DNA of 64,000 nucleotides from FEN-1219 sp963817615 (GTDB lineage Bacteria > Pseudomonadota > Gammaproteobacteria > Steroidobacterales > Rariloculaceae): positions 1,178,001-1,242,000 of the forward strand of contig CAWFPH010000002.1 in NCBI GenBank assembly GCA_963817615.1, given 5' to 3'. The position numbers and the translations under genes were made by a program. The stretch's first letter is position 1; each line of letters starts with the position of its first letter. Of this stretch, positions 33,701-42,236 are shown piece by piece. Below the pieces are notes generated by a model that saw nothing but the letters and a program-made list of their open reading frames with translations, ran no database searches and was not told the origin of the DNA.

Positions 33701-35497
33701 ATGCGCAGTCACTACTGCGGAGACGTCAATCGGGCACTCGTCGGCCGCGAGATCCGCGTCGCGGGCTGGGTGCACCGGCGTCGCGATCACGGCGGCGTAA
33801 TCTTCATCGACTTGCGCGACCGGGAAGGTCTGTTGCAGGTCGTGTTCGATCCTGACCGGCCGGAGATGTTCGCCGAAGCCGAGCGGTTGCGCTCGGAATA
33901 CGTCCTCGCGGTCGAGGGCCGCGTCCGCGATCGGCCGCCGGGCACGGTGAACCCGTCGCTCCCGAGCGGTGAGGTCGAGTTGCTCGCGGCGAAGCTCACG
34001 GTGCTCGCGAAGGCGAAAACGCCGCCGTTCCATCATGACGAGCCCGTGAGCGAAGAGTTGAGGTTGCGCTACCGATATCTCGATCTGCGCCGCGAGCCCA
34101 TGCAGCGCCACCTCCGGCTGCGGCATTCGGTCACGCGCGCGCTCCGCCGATTCATGGACGACGAAGGCTTCATCGACATCGAGACGCCGATACTCACGAA
34201 GACCACGCCCGAAGGCGCACGCGATTATCTCGTGCCGAGCCGCACCCAGGCCGGCAACTTTTTTGCGCTGCCGCAGTCGCCGCAGCTGATGAAGCAGCTG
34301 CTGATGATGGCGGGCTTCGACCGCTACTATCAGATCGTCAAGTGCTTTCGCGACGAGGACCTGCGCGCCGACCGGCAGCCCGAGTTCACGCAGCTCGACA
34401 TCGAGACATCGTTCATGTCCGAGGAGGACATCATGGCGATGATCGAACGGCTGTTGCGCGATTGCTTCGAGACCGTGCTCGACGTGAAGCTGCCGGAGCC
34501 GTTTCCGCGAATGGCCTACGCCGAGGCGATGCGTCGCTACGGCAGCGACAAACCGGATTTGCGCAACCCGCTCGAGCTCTTCGAGGTCGCCGATTTGTTT
34601 CGCGGCGTCGAGTTCAAGGTGTTCGCGGGACCCGCGTCGGACCCGCAGAGTCGCATCGCCGCGCTCAAGCTGCCACGTGGGGGCGACCTCACGCGCAAGG
34701 AGATCGACGAGTACACCGCGCTCGTTGCGCGCCACGGCGCGAAGGGCCTCGCTTATATCAAGGTCAACGAACGCGCGCGCGGCCGGGACGGATTGCAGTC
34801 CCCGATCCTGAAGTTCCTGCCGGACGCCGCGATCGAGGGCGTGCTCGCGCGCACGGGGGCCGTCGACGGCGACCTCGTATTCTTCGGTGCGGACAAGGCG
34901 AACGTCGTGAACGAGTCGCTCGGTGCGCTGCGGGTAGCGCTCGGGCGCGACCGCGGCTTCGTGCAAGAGGGTTGGCGCCCGCTCTGGGTGGTCGACTTTC
35001 CGATGTTCGAGGCGCTGCCCGGAGGCGGCTTCACGCCTTTGCATCATCCGTTCACGGCACCGCGCGCACGCGGCGCGAGCGGCGCGGGCAAGACGCTATC
35101 GACCGACGAGCTGCGCGCCGCGCCGGGCGACACGCTGTCGCGTGCCTATGACGTCGTATTGAACGGCTACGAGCTCGGCGGCGGCTCGATTCGTATTCAC
35201 GATCCCGAGCTGCAGTCCGCCGTGTTCGATCTGCTCGGCATCACGAAGGAGCAGGCCGAGCTCAAGTTCGGCTTCTTGCTGACCGCCCTCGAGTACGGTT
35301 GCCCGCCGCACGGGGGGATCGCGTTCGGGCTCGATCGGCTCGTCATGCTGATGGCAGGGGCCGAGAATATCCGCGAGGTGATCGCGTTCCCGAAGACCGC
35401 TACCGCGAGCGATCTCATGACCGGTGCCCCGAGCCCCGCCGATCCGACCCAGTTGCAGGAGCTCGGCATTCGGCTGCGCGGCTCGCCGAGCCCCTGA
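33701..35497 (+). CDS. aspS: Aspartyl-tRNA synthetase AspS, probably the non-discriminating form
   Basis: Class II synthetase, 598 residues, bacterial type with a GAD insertion. The N-terminal anticodon-binding OB fold begins MRSHYCGDVNRALVGREIRV, followed by RYRYLDLRR, SPQLMKQLLMMAGFDRYYQI with FRDEDLRADRQPEFTQLD (motif 2), and a C-terminal motif 3 GIAFGLDRLVML. Residue 30 is His in RRRDHGGVIF. E. coli AspRS has Leu there, while the Pseudomonas enzyme that also charges tRNA-Asn has His, so this enzyme may mischarge tRNA-Asn and depend on GatCAB. AAGAGGA precedes the ATG. Confidence 0.95.
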   Translation: MRSHYCGDVNRALVGREIRVAGWVHRRRDHGGVIFIDLRDREGLLQVVFDPDRPEMFAEAERLRSEYVLAVEGRVRDRPPGTVNPSLPSGEVELLAAKLTVLAKAKTPPFHHDEPVSEELRLRYRYLDLRREPMQRHLRLRHSVTRALRRFMDDEGFIDIETPILTKTTPEGARDYLVPSRTQAGNFFALPQSPQLMKQLLMMAGFDRYYQIVKCFRDEDLRADRQPEFTQLDIETSFMSEEDIMAMIERLLRDCFETVLDVKLPEPFPRMAYAEAMRRYGSDKPDLRNPLELFEVADLFRGVEFKVFAGPASDPQSRIAALKLPRGGDLTRKEIDEYTALVARHGAKGLAYIKVNERARGRDGLQSPILKFLPDAAIEGVLARTGAVDGDLVFFGADKANVVNESLGALRVALGRDRGFVQEGWRPLWVVDFPMFEALPGGGFTPLHHPFTAPRARGASGAGKTLSTDELRAAPGDTLSRAYDVVLNGYELGGGSIRIHDPELQSAVFDLLGITKEQAELKFGFLLTALEYGCPPHGGIAFGLDRLVMLMAGAENIREVIAFPKTATASDLMTGAPSPADPTQLQELGIRLRGSPSP

Positions 35498-35502
35498 CGC
35501 CG

Positions 35503-35952
35503 ATGCCGGACCCGGAGTGGCGGCGCCCCGAGTCGGTTCTCGTCGTGATCTACACCGCGGCGCTCGAGTGCCTGCTGCTCGAGCGGGCTCGGCCGCGCGG
35601 CTTTTGGCAATCGGTGACGGGCACGCTCGCTTGGGACGAGACCCCGGCGCAGTGCGCCGCGCGCGAGGTCGCTGAAGAAACGGGCCTGGAGCCTGCCGGC
35701 CTGCGCGATGCGCATGTGCAGCGATCGTTCCCGATCTTGCCGGCATGGCGCGCGCGCTATGCGCCGGACGTCACGACCAATCTCGAGCATCTCTGGTATC
35801 TCGAGCTCGCAGCCCGGGCCCCGGTTCGGCTGCGTCCCGAGGAGCACGTGGCCTACTGCTGGTTGCCGCTCGCGGAGGCCGTCGCGCGAGTGTCATCGTG
35901 GACGAACCGCGAAGCGCTCGAGCGGCTCGTCGACGCGGTACCGCCGGCTTGA
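35503..35952 (+). CDS. nudB: Dihydroneopterin triphosphate diphosphatase NudB
   Basis: Nudix hydrolase of folate synthesis, 149 residues. It begins MPDPEWRRPESVLVVIYT, has GFWQSVTGTLAWDE and a Nudix box G-x5-E-x7-REVAEETGL, and ends with EHVAYCWLPLAEAV. The aspS-nudB order matches E. coli. It starts five bases after aspS. The following hydrolase overlaps its stop. The substrate assignment rests on gene order and overall similarity. Confidence 0.85.
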   Translation: MPDPEWRRPESVLVVIYTAALECLLLERARPRGFWQSVTGTLAWDETPAQCAAREVAEETGLEPAGLRDAHVQRSFPILPAWRARYAPDVTTNLEHLWYLELAARAPVRLRPEEHVAYCWLPLAEAVARVSSWTNREALERLVDAVPPA

Positions 35953-36620
35953 GCCGCCCGCATCCGAACGTCGCCGCGCGCTCGGCGGGTGCCGCTCCTG
36001 CGACCGTCGTGACCGTGCACGGTCTGTGGATGCTCGGCGGCGTGATGTCGGTGCTGCGGCGGCGGCTCGCGCATGCCGGGTTCCCGACCTGCGCGTTCGG
36101 TTATCGCTCCGTGAGCGAGACGCTGGCCGTGAACGCCGCGCGGCTCGCCGAGTTCGTCGCGGCCATGCCCGGCGAAACGGTGCACTTGCTCGGTCACAGC
36201 TTGGGCGGCGTCGTGATCTGCGAGATGCTCGAGCGCCATGCGCCCGAGCGAGTCGGCCGAATCGTCTGTCTCGGCTCGCCGTTCGGCGGCAGCGTAACCG
36301 GACGCCGGCTGGCCCGCCTGCCGGGCGGGCGGCGCATCATCGGCCGCACGCTCGACGACCTGCACGCGCGCGGCGGGTTCGGCCCGAGTCGCGGCCGCTA
36401 CGAGATCGGGGTGATTGCGGGCGCCGTGCCGTTCGGCGTCGGCCGCCTGCTCGGGCCGTTTCCGGAACCGAACGACGGCACCGTGGCGGTCGCCGAGACG
36501 CGGCTCGCCGGGGCGACCGATCACATCGTGCTGCCGGTCGCCCATACGGCCTTGTTGTGGTCCGTCGAGGTTGCGCGGCAAACGCAGCATTTCTTCATTT
36601 GCGGCCGCTTCGACCGTTAG
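35949..36620 (+). CDS. Alpha/beta-hydrolase fold protein (lipase/PGAP1-like)
   Basis: A 223-residue hydrolase, if TTG at 35949 is used, which makes a TTGA overlap with nudB. The fold is shown by VVTVHGLWMLGGVM (oxyanion-side HG), the nucleophile elbow LLGHSLGGVVICE with Ser, GRIVCLGSPFGGS, and a late His in LPVAHTALLW. The acidic triad member may be the Asp in PEPNDGTVAV. No signal peptide is seen. Similar small hydrolases are annotated as esterase, lipase or cob(I)alamin-like; I cannot name a substrate. Its 3' end overlaps the convergent TetR gene by 26 bases. Confidence 0.78.
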   Translation: MSRPHPNVAARSAGAAPATVVTVHGLWMLGGVMSVLRRRLAHAGFPTCAFGYRSVSETLAVNAARLAEFVAAMPGETVHLLGHSLGGVVICEMLERHAPERVGRIVCLGSPFGGSVTGRRLARLPGGRRIIGRTLDDLHARGGFGPSRGRYEIGVIAGAVPFGVGRLLGPFPEPNDGTVAVAETRLAGATDHIVLPVAHTALLWSVEVARQTQHFFICGRFDR

Positions 36621-37284
36621 CCCTACGGCACTCGCGCTCGAGCGCCGCGAAGATCACGTCGAGGCCGAACTCGAAGATGGCATCCAGGTTCGCGACGCGC
36701 AGCTCCGGCACGACCGCGGTCACGAGCGGAAAGCGCTCGGGCTCGGAGAAGCGCTCGAGCCGTATCGGCGTCGCGTCGGGTTGCTGCGCCCGGCTGCCGA
36801 TCTCGGCGAGGCCGGCGCCGGTCACGTAGCCCGCGAGCAGGCGAAAGAAGCGCGCCGAAAGCGCTGCGTCTAGCCCAGCCTCGCGAAAGAGCGCGAGCAG
36901 GCGCTCGTAAAACTCGAGCGCCTTGTCCGTGTTGAAGCGTCGCGTCGGCAGCAGGAGAAACGCATGCGGATGCTCGATCGCAAGCGTACGCGTGGCCTCG
37001 AACATCCGGCGCAGCGTCTCGAGCGGAGCTCCGCAGTCCGACGGCGGCACGTCGATTTCCTCGATCAGCAGCTCCAGCACACCGTCGAGCAGCTCGGCTT
37101 TGTTCTTGAAATGGTGGTAGATCGCCATCGCCTCGACCCCGAGTCCCGCGCCGAGCCGGCGCATCGACAAGGCGTCGAGGCCGTGCGCATCGATCTCCCG
37201 GAGCGCCGCCGCCGCGATCCGCCGCCGGTCGAGCGGCGTGCGCCGTGGCGTGCCCGGTCGTCGTGCCTTACGTGTCGGTCGCAT
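36595..37284 (-). CDS. TetR-family transcriptional repressor (TetR_C subgroup)
   Basis: A 229-residue regulator. The basic N-terminus leads into the helix-turn-helix RRIAAAALREIDAHGLDALSMR, then LGAGLGVEAMAIYHHFKNKAELLDGV, characteristic of TetR. The C-terminal ligand domain resembles the TetR_C type (GYVTGAGLAEIG). It is divergent from the desaturase-family gene. The 77-base region between contains a perfect palindrome that overlaps the desaturase promoter, so local repression is likely. The inducer is unknown. Confidence 0.92.
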   Translation of the reverse strand: MRPTRKARRPGTPRRTPLDRRRIAAAALREIDAHGLDALSMRRLGAGLGVEAMAIYHHFKNKAELLDGVLELLIEEIDVPPSDCGAPLETLRRMFEATRTLAIEHPHAFLLLPTRRFNTDKALEFYERLLALFREAGLDAALSARFFRLLAGYVTGAGLAEIGSRAQQPDATPIRLERFSEPERFPLVTAVVPELRVANLDAIFEFGLDVIFAALERECRRANGRSGRK

Positions 37285-37291
37285 GCATGAA

Positions 37292-37306
37292 CTTTACAGC
37301 GTAAAG
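37292..37306. promoter_or_regulatory. Palindromic operator, probably for the adjacent TetR regulator
   Basis: CTTTAC-AGC-GTAAAG, a perfect 6-bp inverted repeat with a 3-base centre. It lies 8 bases upstream of the tetR start and overlaps the -35 of the opposite-strand promoter, so one bound dimer could block both genes. Confidence 0.75.
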
Positions 37307-37321
37307 GCGGGCGGGTACATT
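37293..37321 (+). promoter_or_regulatory. Sigma-70 promoter of the desaturase-GNAT operon
   Basis: TTTACA (37293-37298), a 17-base spacer and TACATT (37316-37321). The -35 box lies inside the palindromic operator, the classic geometry for TetR repression. Confidence 0.65.
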
Positions 37322-37361
37322 GGCACCGCGGCCCGACGTAGGTGCTCGGGGGGAGGTCGTC

Positions 37362-38150
37362 ATGACGGCCGAAGATTTCGTCAGCTTGTTGGTCCCCGCC
37401 ACGTTCTTCGCGATGCTTGCGGTCGAATCGTTCTTCTCGACCGGTCGAGCGTGGCCGCGCGTCGCGTGGTGGCGCACGATCGGCGTCGCGTTCTTCGTCA
37501 TGGTGATGATGGTGAATGTCGTGCTGCCGTCGCTCGTGCCGCCGGCTGTCGCGGTGCATCACCTGATCGACGGTGCGCGCCTCGGGATTCCCGGCAGCGT
37601 CGTGCTCGGTTATGCGACGCTATCGCTCGCGACGGCCACCGTTCATCGCGCTTACCACCGCTATCCGATCCTCTGGCGGCTCATGCATCAGCTGCATCAC
37701 GCGCCGCAACGGCTCGATACGCCGGGTGCGGTAGTCTTCACCCCGCAAGAGGCGATCGTCAACGTCGTGCTGACGCTCACGGTGCTCGTGTTCGTGCTCG
37801 GTTTGGATCCGCTGGCTGCCGCGATCACGGGCTACGTCGCGGTGTTCTACAGCCTGTTTCAGCACTTCAACGTGAGAACGCCGCGTTGGCTTGGGCTTCT
37901 GATCCAGCGACCCGAGGCGCATTGCGTGCATCACCGCCGCGGCTTCCATGCTTACAACTACAGCGATCTGCCGCTCTGGGACATGTTTTGGGGCACCTGG
38001 CGTAATCCGAAGCGGTTCGACGGCGACGTCGGCTTCGAGCGCGCCGAGTCGCGCAGGGTCGGCGCAATGTTCATGGGGGTGGACGTGAACGAGCCGACGC
38101 TGGGGCGAGACAACCGCGGCCGCGTCGAGATCGCGGGTAATCCCGCATGA
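37362..38150 (+). CDS. Sterol desaturase / fatty acid hydroxylase family membrane di-iron protein
   Basis: A 262-residue membrane protein with the histidine boxes of the fatty acid hydroxylase superfamily: HRAYHR, HQLHHAPQ, FQHFN, and HCVHHRRGFHAYNY. These would bind two irons at the cytoplasmic face. Membrane segments lie at about residues 7-25, 38-60 and 120-165. It starts at ATG 37362 after GGGGGGAGG. The family oxidises lipids such as sterols, carotenoids and fatty acids; the substrate here is unknown. It is controlled by the divergent TetR gene and overlaps a GNAT gene (ATGA). Confidence 0.88.
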   Translation: MTAEDFVSLLVPATFFAMLAVESFFSTGRAWPRVAWWRTIGVAFFVMVMMVNVVLPSLVPPAVAVHHLIDGARLGIPGSVVLGYATLSLATATVHRAYHRYPILWRLMHQLHHAPQRLDTPGAVVFTPQEAIVNVVLTLTVLVFVLGLDPLAAAITGYVAVFYSLFQHFNVRTPRWLGLLIQRPEAHCVHHRRGFHAYNYSDLPLWDMFWGTWRNPKRFDGDVGFERAESRRVGAMFMGVDVNEPTLGRDNRGRVEIAGNPA

Positions 38151-38962
38151 CCGCCGTGCCGGAGGATGCGATCCGCCTGGCCGATGAGCTCGAGGCTGCC
38201 GCGAGCGCGGATCTCTATGCGGCCGCGCCGGCCGAGCTCGGCATGAGAGTGGAGCGTCGCTACGGCGCCACGCTGCTGCTCGCGCCGAAGGTGCCCGTGA
38301 GCTACTTCAACCGCGTGATCGGTCTCGGCGTTGCGGAGCCCGCGACCGAGGCCGCGCTCGACGCGATCGTGAGCCGCTACCGTGCGGCCGGTGTCGACGA
38401 TCATTGGATCCACGTGAGCCCCGCCGCGGCGCCGGCGGCGTTCGCCGACTGGCTGCTGGCGCGCGGCTATGCCCCGCCCGTGCGCCGCAGTTGGGCCAAG
38501 TTCGTACGCGGCGCCGATGCGCCGCCCGTCGCGCGGGCCGACGCGCCGCTCGTGCGCGCGGCCGAACGGCAGGACGCGGGCGCGGTGGCCGCGGTCGCAT
38601 GCAGCGCTTTCGGTTTGCCGGCGACGCTCGCACCGTGGTTCGAACGGCTCGTCGGCCGCCCGGGCTGGTGCGTGCTCGTGGCCGAGCTCGACGGGCGCAT
38701 CGTCGCGACGGGCTCGCTCTACGTCGTGGGCACCGGCGCTTGGCTCGGTATCGGCGCGACGCTCGCCGAGCACAGGAAGCGCGGCGCACAGGGCGCGCTG
38801 CTGGCCGAGCGCATCCGCGTCGCCGCGGCGGCGGGCTGCGCAACGCTCGCGACGGAGACGGGCGAGACCATCGCGGGCGAGCCGAGTCCCTCGCTCGAGA
38901 ACATCCGCCGCGCAGGCTTCGCTCAAGTCTGCTCGCGGCTCAACTACGCGGCGCCGCGGTGA
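38147..38962 (+). CDS. GNAT-family N-acetyltransferase (two-domain type)
   Basis: A 271-residue protein. The C-terminal GNAT domain (about 140-265) has VLVAELDGRIVATGSLYVVG, the acetyl-CoA region TLAEHRKRGAQGALLAERIR (Q/RxxGxG/A-like) and NIRRAGFAQVCSRLNY. The N-terminal half (FNRVIGLGV, WIHVSP) resembles the degenerate first domain of tandem GNAT proteins. It is coupled to the desaturase-family gene. The substrate is unknown. Confidence 0.82.
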   Translation: MTAVPEDAIRLADELEAAASADLYAAAPAELGMRVERRYGATLLLAPKVPVSYFNRVIGLGVAEPATEAALDAIVSRYRAAGVDDHWIHVSPAAAPAAFADWLLARGYAPPVRRSWAKFVRGADAPPVARADAPLVRAAERQDAGAVAAVACSAFGLPATLAPWFERLVGRPGWCVLVAELDGRIVATGSLYVVGTGAWLGIGATLAEHRKRGAQGALLAERIRVAAAAGCATLATETGETIAGEPSPSLENIRRAGFAQVCSRLNYAAPR

Positions 38963-39042
38963 GGTGTGCGCGTCGCGGCGTCGCGGGCGCGCGGGTGTAT
39001 GCTCGATCGAGCGAATCCGCCTGCTTCGATCGGGGACGTACG

Positions 39043-39537
39043 ATGGACTCGCGCCGTTTCTCCGCCCTGGGGCTCGTGCTGCTCGCGACGTCGGCTGCGG
39101 CGGGCGGCGGTCCGCGCGACGACAGTCAGACGCGCGTCGTGCTCGGCGACGAGTACCTTGCCGCCGGTGCCGATGCGATACGTGCGGGCTCCTACGACGA
39201 CGGCATCCGACTCACGACGATGGGGCTCAAGCGCGGCGCGGCCACGCAGCGCAACCGCGCCGCGGGACTTGCGAATCTCTGCTCGGCATACGTCGCGAAA
39301 GGGAAACCCGATGAGGCGCTTCCGTATTGCGATCGGGCGATCGAGCTCGATCACGGCAATTGGCGGCCCTTGAGCGTTCGGGCGCAGGCGTACTTCCAAA
39401 AGGAAATGTTCGCGAAGGCCGACGCCGACAACGCGGCCGCCGCGGCGATCGCACCGAAGGCTGCGCACGTGCTGATGATTCGCGGTTGGCTCAACGAGCG
39501 GTTGCTGAAGCCCCGCGTGATCGTCGAGGAGCACTGA
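39043..39537 (+). CDS. Exported TPR-repeat protein
   Basis: A 164-residue protein with a probable signal peptide (MDSRRFSALGLVLLATSAAAGG) and about three tetratricopeptide repeats: VLGDEYLAAGADAIRAGSYD, AAGLANLCSAYVAKGKPDEA and WRPLSVRAQAYFQKEMFAKA. TPR proteins of this kind are periplasmic scaffolds. No partner is evident. It is convergent with mutS, with 31 bases between the stops. Confidence 0.8.
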   Translation: MDSRRFSALGLVLLATSAAAGGGPRDDSQTRVVLGDEYLAAGADAIRAGSYDDGIRLTTMGLKRGAATQRNRAAGLANLCSAYVAKGKPDEALPYCDRAIELDHGNWRPLSVRAQAYFQKEMFAKADADNAAAAAIAPKAAHVLMIRGWLNERLLKPRVIVEEH

Positions 39538-39568
39538 CTCCGCCGTTGGGCCGCGCTCGCGCGCCCGA

Positions 39569-42148
39569 TCACGCTTCCTTCGCCGCGCGCGCGAGCTCGT
39601 AGACGAGCTCGAGGGCTGCTCGCGGCGACAATCCGTCCACGTCGAGCGCCGCGAGCCTTGCGATCAGCTCGTGCTGCCGCGGTTTTGGCTCGGGCGCGTT
39701 GTCGAGCGCCGCGTCGAGCGCGAGCTCCGCTTGCGGACTCTCGGGCAGCAGGGCTTGCTGATGCCGTTCGAGGCGGCGCAGATAAGCGCGCGCTCGCTCG
39801 ACCACCTCGTGCGGGACGCCCGCGAGCTCGGCCACATGCAGGCCGTAGCTCTGGCTCGCCGGTCCGGGTTTCACCGAGTGCAGGAAGATCAGCTCGCGGC
39901 CGTGCTCGGTGGCGTCGAGATGCACGTTTGCGCAGCTCGGAAACTCCTCGGGCAAGCTCGTGAGCTCGAAATAGTGCGTCGCGAACAGCGTGAGAGCGCC
40001 AATCCTTTGCGCGATGTGCCGCGCCGCGGCCCAGGCGAGCGACAGGCCGTCGAACGTGCTCGTGCCGCGGCCGACCTCGTCCATGAGCACGAGGCTTGCC
40101 CGCGTCGCGCTGTTCAAGATGTTCGCGGTCTCCGTCATCTCGACCATGAACGTGGAGCGGCCGCCCGTGAGATCGTCGGCTGCGCCGATTCGCGTGAAAA
40201 TCCGGTCGATCGGCCCGATCGCCGCGGTCCCGGCCGGCACGAAGCTGCCGACGTGGGCAAGGATCGCGATCAGCGCGGTTTGCCGCATGTACGTCGATTT
40301 GCCGCCCATGTTCGGGCCCGTGACGATCAGCATCCGACGCTCGCCGTCGAGGATGAGATCGTTCGGCACGAACGGCGAGTCGCTCGATTGCTCGACGCCC
40401 AAATGGCGCCCCGCCCGGTACTCGAGGCGCGATTCGTCGACGAGATCGGGCTTCACGAGGTCGAGCGCGGCCGCCCGCTCCGCGAGATTCGCGAGCACAT
40501 CGAGCTCCGCGACGCTCTCGGCCGTCCGCTGCAGCGCGGCCAGGCTCGCGGCTAGACGGTCGAGGAGGTCGTCGTAAAGATGCTTCTCGCGGCTGAGCGC
40601 GCGCTCGCGCGCGCTCAGCACCTTGTCCTCGAACTGCTTGAGCTCCGGGGTGATGAAGCGCTCCGCGCCCTTCAGCGTCTGCCGGCGTTGGTAATCCGCG
40701 GGCGCGGCCGCCGCTTGCGTCTTGCTCGTCTCGATGTAGAAGCCGTGCACGCGGTTGTAGCCCACCTTGAGTGTTGCGATGCCGGTGCGCGCGCGCTCGC
40801 GTTGCTCGAGATCGTCGAGAAACCGGTCCGCGTTCGTGCTGATCGTGCGCAGCTCGTCGAGCTCTTCGTCGTAACCGGGTGCGATCACGCCGCCGTCGCG
40901 AAGCAACACGGGCGGAGCCTCGACGAGGGAGCGGGCCAGCAAATCGCGCTCGCCCTCGTGCTCGCCGCAAGCCGTGCCGAGGGCCTTGAGCCTGAGCGCG
41001 GCCGCGCTCGCGACCAGCGCCTTGAGTCCCGGCACTTTGGCGAGACCGTCGCGCAGCTGCGCGAGGTCGCGCGGCCGTGCCGAGCGCAATGCGACGCGCG
41101 TGAGCACGCGCTCGAGATCCCCGATGTCCTTGAGTGCGGCGGCGAGCTCCGCGAGCGGCCCGCGCCCGAGCATCTCCTCGACCGCCTGCTGGCGGAGCTT
41201 GAGCTGACCGCGGTCGCGAATCGGCCGGTTGAGCCAACGGCGCAGCAACCGGCTGCCCATCGACGTCGCGCACCGGTCCATGAGTCCCGCGAGCGTGTAT
41301 TCGTCGCGGTCGCCCAAGCTCGCCTCGATCTCGAGGTTGCGCCGGGTTTGCGCATCCATCAGAAGGGCCTGCTCGCGGCGCTCGCGGTGCAGCGCCCGCA
41401 GATGCGGCACCTGCGCGCGCTGCGTGTCCTTCACGTACTGCAGCAAGCAGCCCGCCGCGCCGATCGCGGCCGGTGCATCCTCTGCGTCGAAGCCCTTGAG
41501 GTCCTGCGTGCCGAATTGGACGCAGAGCTGACGCCGTGAGTTGCCCGGATCGAAGTGCCAGGGTGGCCGCTGCCGTAATCCCGCAAAGCCGGAGAGCCGC
41601 GGCGGCAGCTCCGCGCTCTCCGGCACGAGCAGCTCGGCCGGTTTCAGGCGCTCGAGCTCGGCGTCGAGCGCTGCGCGATCGTCGAGCTCCGTGATGCTGA
41701 ACCGCCCGCCCGCGAGATCGAGCCACGCGAGCCCGATCCTCGGCTCGAGCGTGAGCGCCGCGAGCAGGCGCGTCTCCTTGTCGGCGAGCAGCGCGGCGTC
41801 GGTTACGGTGCCCGGCGTGATCACGCGCACGACCTCGCGCGCAACGGGCCCCTTGCCGGCGGCCGGGTCGCCGATCTGCTCGCAGATCGCGACCGACTCG
41901 CCCAACTTCACGAGCCGCGCCAGGTAAGTTTCCGCCGAGTGCACGGGCACGCCCGCCATCGGGATCGGCTCGCCGGCCGATTGGCCGCGCTTCGTCAGCG
42001 CGATGTCGACGAGCTTCGCCGTGCGCCGTGCGTCGTCGTAGAAGAGCTCGTAGAAGTCGCCCATGCGATAGAACAACAGCGTGTCCGGGAACTGCGCCTT
42101 GATCGCGAGGTACTGCTGCATCACGGGTGTATGCGGGGTGCTGCTCAT
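39569..42148 (-). CDS. mutS: DNA mismatch repair protein MutS
   Basis: Mismatch-recognition ATPase, 859 residues, normal length. The N-terminal mismatch-binding domain starts TPVMQQYLAIKAQFPDTLLF and has the Phe-x-Glu wedge in YRMGDFYELFYDDA. The ATPase has Walker A TGPNMGGKSTYMRQTALI, then MVEMTETANILNSAT, VLMDEVGRGTSTFDG and the HTH segment near PHEVVERARAYL. A C-terminal dimerisation/beta-clamp tail is present. It is divergent from the frameshifted GT4 gene. Confidence 0.97.
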   Translation of the reverse strand: MSSTPHTPVMQQYLAIKAQFPDTLLFYRMGDFYELFYDDARRTAKLVDIALTKRGQSAGEPIPMAGVPVHSAETYLARLVKLGESVAICEQIGDPAAGKGPVAREVVRVITPGTVTDAALLADKETRLLAALTLEPRIGLAWLDLAGGRFSITELDDRAALDAELERLKPAELLVPESAELPPRLSGFAGLRQRPPWHFDPGNSRRQLCVQFGTQDLKGFDAEDAPAAIGAAGCLLQYVKDTQRAQVPHLRALHRERREQALLMDAQTRRNLEIEASLGDRDEYTLAGLMDRCATSMGSRLLRRWLNRPIRDRGQLKLRQQAVEEMLGRGPLAELAAALKDIGDLERVLTRVALRSARPRDLAQLRDGLAKVPGLKALVASAAALRLKALGTACGEHEGERDLLARSLVEAPPVLLRDGGVIAPGYDEELDELRTISTNADRFLDDLEQRERARTGIATLKVGYNRVHGFYIETSKTQAAAAPADYQRRQTLKGAERFITPELKQFEDKVLSARERALSREKHLYDDLLDRLAASLAALQRTAESVAELDVLANLAERAAALDLVKPDLVDESRLEYRAGRHLGVEQSSDSPFVPNDLILDGERRMLIVTGPNMGGKSTYMRQTALIAILAHVGSFVPAGTAAIGPIDRIFTRIGAADDLTGGRSTFMVEMTETANILNSATRASLVLMDEVGRGTSTFDGLSLAWAAARHIAQRIGALTLFATHYFELTSLPEEFPSCANVHLDATEHGRELIFLHSVKPGPASQSYGLHVAELAGVPHEVVERARAYLRRLERHQQALLPESPQAELALDAALDNAPEPKPRQHELIARLAALDVDGLSPRAALELVYELARAAKEA

Positions 42149-42236
42149 GGCGCGGCTCTTCGGGGCGGCTTCTCGGGCGCGGCTTCGTTGCCGTCATTGT
42201 AGTCGCGCGCTCGCCCCGGCACGTATGATCGGCCGG

